DNA of 64,000 nt from the NCBI GenBank assembly GCA_029931535.1, contig JAQPZY010001521.1, positions 1,933,001 to 1,997,000 of the forward strand, given 5' to 3'. Numbering within the stretch: the first letter of the stretch is position 1; every line of letters begins with the position of its first letter. The notes under the pieces are model-generated. The model was not told where the DNA came from. It saw only the letters and a list, made by a program, of their open reading frames with translations, and searched no databases. The stretch comes from Margaritifera margaritifera. Taxonomy: Eukaryota > Mollusca > Bivalvia > Unionida > Margaritiferidae. Shown here piece by piece: positions 61,272 through 64,000 of this stretch. The translations under genes and the position numbers were made by a program.

Positions 61272-63746
61272 GTAAGAGTCCACTTTCATAAGTTCAAGTA
61301 ATCTTTATTTAAAGTCGGTGCATTCGCTTATAACATCTAAAATAAAAGCTCTGCTAAGCACAAACATTGATGAAATTGAGATTAAGGTAAATTTTGACAT
61401 GTCAAACCCTTTTTCAGCTTCGTGTACCAACGATGCTATGTGCATACATTCTAAATAAAACCCCAAGGTTTCACTATTAGACACAACTCAAAAGAAAAGC
61501 AGAATGCAACAAGAATTTTCGGTATACTGCAGACATTATAAGATTGAAAATTTCACTCATGGAAAAACTTGTAGGAGTAGCAGTTGCCAACATCATGGAA
61601 TAAGCAAATCAACGCTGTATGTGGAAAAATTTATTTCAAGTTATTTAATTCGAAAACTATTCATTTTTGTAACATCAGAATCAAGAATTACTGTTTATAA
61701 TGGTTTCATGTTACCTCATTTTGATTCTTGTTCCGATATTTGAGTACATTGTTTATCTCAACTTTTAAAATGCATTACAAGGCTACATTTTTTATAGCAT
61801 CATGTCTGTGATAATCCTTTTTTGATGTAATGCATGTATTTTATTGTACATAATGTGAATACTGTACATTTTAATACACGACGACCCCGTGTGAGATCAG
61901 CCTTCTGTTCATCGAGAATAAATAAAATTTCTTCTTCTTCCTAAGAAGAATATAAAAATTTAATATATTTGTAAGAGTAAAAATGGACATAATCAAGAGA
62001 TCGAAACCTTTAACTTCGCCGCCTCCCATCCCGCTAGCCCTCCCCAGGGATGCATTTAGGATTTTACAACGTCGTTTCATATACTTGTCAATGTAAAATA
62101 TCACACAAAATATGATCATCCTCCCTCCGTCGGTGTAGATTGAGTTCAGTTTGCATGAATAGTACTTATGAAAATGTTACTTTTGACCACCCTACCCCCC
62201 ACTGCTCCTTCTATGCTGCATCATCCAGGACCTGAAATTTTCGTTGCCATCTACTCATTTCCGTGATACATCATACAAATATGTTGGTGCAGACTGAGTT
62301 CAGGTTACATGGATAGTACTTTTGAAAATGTGACCTTTGACCCCCCCCCCCCCCCCCTCCAATGCTGTACTCAGGAGCTGAAACCTTCGTTGTCACCGAC
62401 TGGTCCTCGTGAAACAACATACCAAATATGATCATACTCCCTCGATCGGTGTAAATGGAATTCAAGTTTCAAGGAAACTTAGTGACCGAAAGACATGTTC
62501 AAGTCACAATATATCCGCAAAAGCGCGGATATAAAGAAGTACTTTTGGTGCAATTATGACGAATCCTCGCTAAGTGTCAAGTTAAAAAAAGATTTGATAC
62601 ATATTTTTAAAACTATTTCATTTCGTCTTATCGAACATAGTGCATGCCATCCATCGCGCAAACTTACATGGTCAAAAGTTGTTAGTTGTGCGACTTCAAC
62701 CTTAAATCTTGCATAGTGCCCATTTCAACCGATAGACACTATTTATTATGCTGTCCCTAGATGCGCCATAAAACCTGTTTATTGAAAATTGTCATTTATA
62801 TAAATTTGTATTCAATCTTTATGTTCGATCTTTGCGATTGATACTCAGTAAGGAAGGCTTAAACTTACAGATCATTGCTGATTGTCAATGACCTCACGGG
62901 AGTAACGAATCATTGAGCTATCAATTACTTGTCATTACTTTTTAAATTTACATATTGACAATATTACAGTTGACAGTATTTAGATAGTAAACGTTTACTA
63001 TCAATTAGTTATTTTTATTTTTGAAATTGACAATACCCAAAGGGGGTGGGGGCGGGTGAATAAATATAGGAGTCATGTATACTTGCATATCAATTAATGT
63101 GAACAATTTAAAGATCCAAATCTTTAAAAAGAGACGGGTCACAAGTCAAGTTTATACAAGACACAAATGCACAAGCAATATCAACTGATATTAATGTTCT
63201 GTTACATTGTAGATTAAAAAGTATTGCTTCATAATTCAAATAACAATATGCAATAATTTCAAAATGTTATATGAGCAAACAGGGTGACAGAAGGTTGCAC
63301 CAATTTGCAAAAATATTTTCCTGCAGTGATACAGAAATAAAACTGCCCGGCACTGCTTTCTTTGAACAATTGATTTAGGAGTTTACAGTTCTTTGAAAAA
63401 TCGATTCAGGTGTTTCCACTTCCCAGAAAAATAAAACTGCGGAGGGGAAGTCTTCAGAACTTTTTCTTTCTTTTCGAGTGTGAAACGACGAGTATGTAAT
63501 TCCAACACTCACCTCCCGCTCAACAGTTTGCTGATGTCTTCATACTCCAAGGAAATATTAGATTTATATGATTAAGCACGTTATTATTTTATCTTCAATG
63601 AATATGAAACCCTTTGTGATGTTGGTGGTTGAGGTCATCAACTAAAGTTTTCAATAACGCACTCTGTATGATTCCTTCTTGTTGTATACGATTTGAATTA
63701 ATATGTCGATATAATCTGTTTTTTTTCTGTCTCTCTAACTCTGTGT
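61272..63746. other. 5' flank of the predicted third CDC25 copy
   Basis: Aligns with units 1 and 2. Contains LINE family C debris at 61360-61600 (ILNKTPRF / NKTPKVSL region), a poly-C run at 62341-62357 and three degenerate copies of a repeat of about 160 bp. No exon seen. Confidence 0.6.
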
Positions 63747-63747
63747 T

Positions 63748-63781
<34 letters not shown>
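63747..63781. repeat. (GT)n microsatellite
   Basis: About 35 bp of GT. The same site in units 1 and 2 has shorter GT tracts (4370, 39255). Confidence 0.95.
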
Positions 63782-63782
<1 letters not shown>

Positions 63783-64000
63783 TTGAGCCACAATTTCTCA
63801 GTTTCATTTGAACATTCCATATATTTGTTGGTTTTCCGGAAAGTCTCTGATGCATTAATTTGGATATGCCACGGAGAAAACACAATTTAATTGAGGAACA
63901 AATGGGCGGGAAACCGACGGGGACAAACACTTTATTCAAACTATCGTAAGTGTTAGACCCTTAGGGGACTGCTATTGAGTATATAAAGTAACTAATTGAG

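Larger units (their letters stand above)
60390..64000 (+). repeat. Segmental duplication unit 3 (runs off right edge)
   Basis: Direct repeat of 35815-39486 of unit 2, with the triple-CCAAT block, candidate first exon, LINE family C remnant (61360-61600) and the degenerate repeat of about 160 bp (62100-62480). Its last bases align to position 39486 of unit 2 and 4602 of unit 1. CDC25 exon 1 would then be expected about 4.6-5.1 kb past the window. Confidence 0.88.

Overview
The window is nuclear DNA of an animal, AT-rich and full of microsatellites, decayed LINE and Penelope-like retroelements and small TIR elements. It carries spliced genes with canonical GT-AG introns. The mix of elements suggests a mollusc or another lophotrochozoan, but the species cannot be fixed from the sequence alone. 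There is no bacterial-type gene organisation.

The only host protein-coding genes I can support are two intact tandem paralogues of the cell-cycle phosphatase CDC25, both on the + strand. Copy 1 runs 9748-18631 and copy 2 runs 44072-52086. I assembled each by hand from 10 exons with identical exon lengths (14, 31, 135, 72, 165, 153, 99, 131, 118 and 141 nt). Each encodes 352 residues, with the DCRYPYE motif, the HCEFSSERG catalytic loop and the [10 protein letters not shown]-terminal signature. By my count the two proteins differ at 44 of 352 positions. Of these, 36 lie in the 190-residue N-terminal regulatory part and 8 in the 162-residue catalytic part.

The genes sit in a large direct segmental repeat. 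Unit 1 is recognisable from about 2250 to 29230, unit 2 from about 35815 to 58170 (reaching unit 3 at about 60390), and unit 3 runs from about 60390 off the right edge. Unit 3 aligns to the 5' flank of the gene, so a third CDC25 copy is predicted about 4.6 kb beyond the window. Units 2 and 3 share a strongly conserved block with three CCAAT/ATTGG boxes, followed by a possible upstream first exon (36666-36688 and 61249-61271) that is phase-compatible with exon 2. Unit 1 lacks that block because its left end lies in LINE debris.

Since duplication the units have diverged by local tandem expansions. Unit 2 has six perfect 48-bp copies covering the exon 2 splice acceptor, thirteen 21-bp copies in the 3' UTR and five 20-bp copies upstream. 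Unit 1 has a large array of about 60-bp units. They have also diverged by separate insertions: a 5'-truncated LINE in intron 2 of copy 1, a nearly full-length minus-strand LINE at 29.4-34.65 kb, two hAT-like elements with perfect 8-bp target duplications, a TA-flanked MITE, and a 462-bp TIR element in intron 8 of copy 2.

The most notable observation is the array of six in-frame splice acceptors at exon 2 of copy 2. Each choice of acceptor would change the protein by 16 residues.
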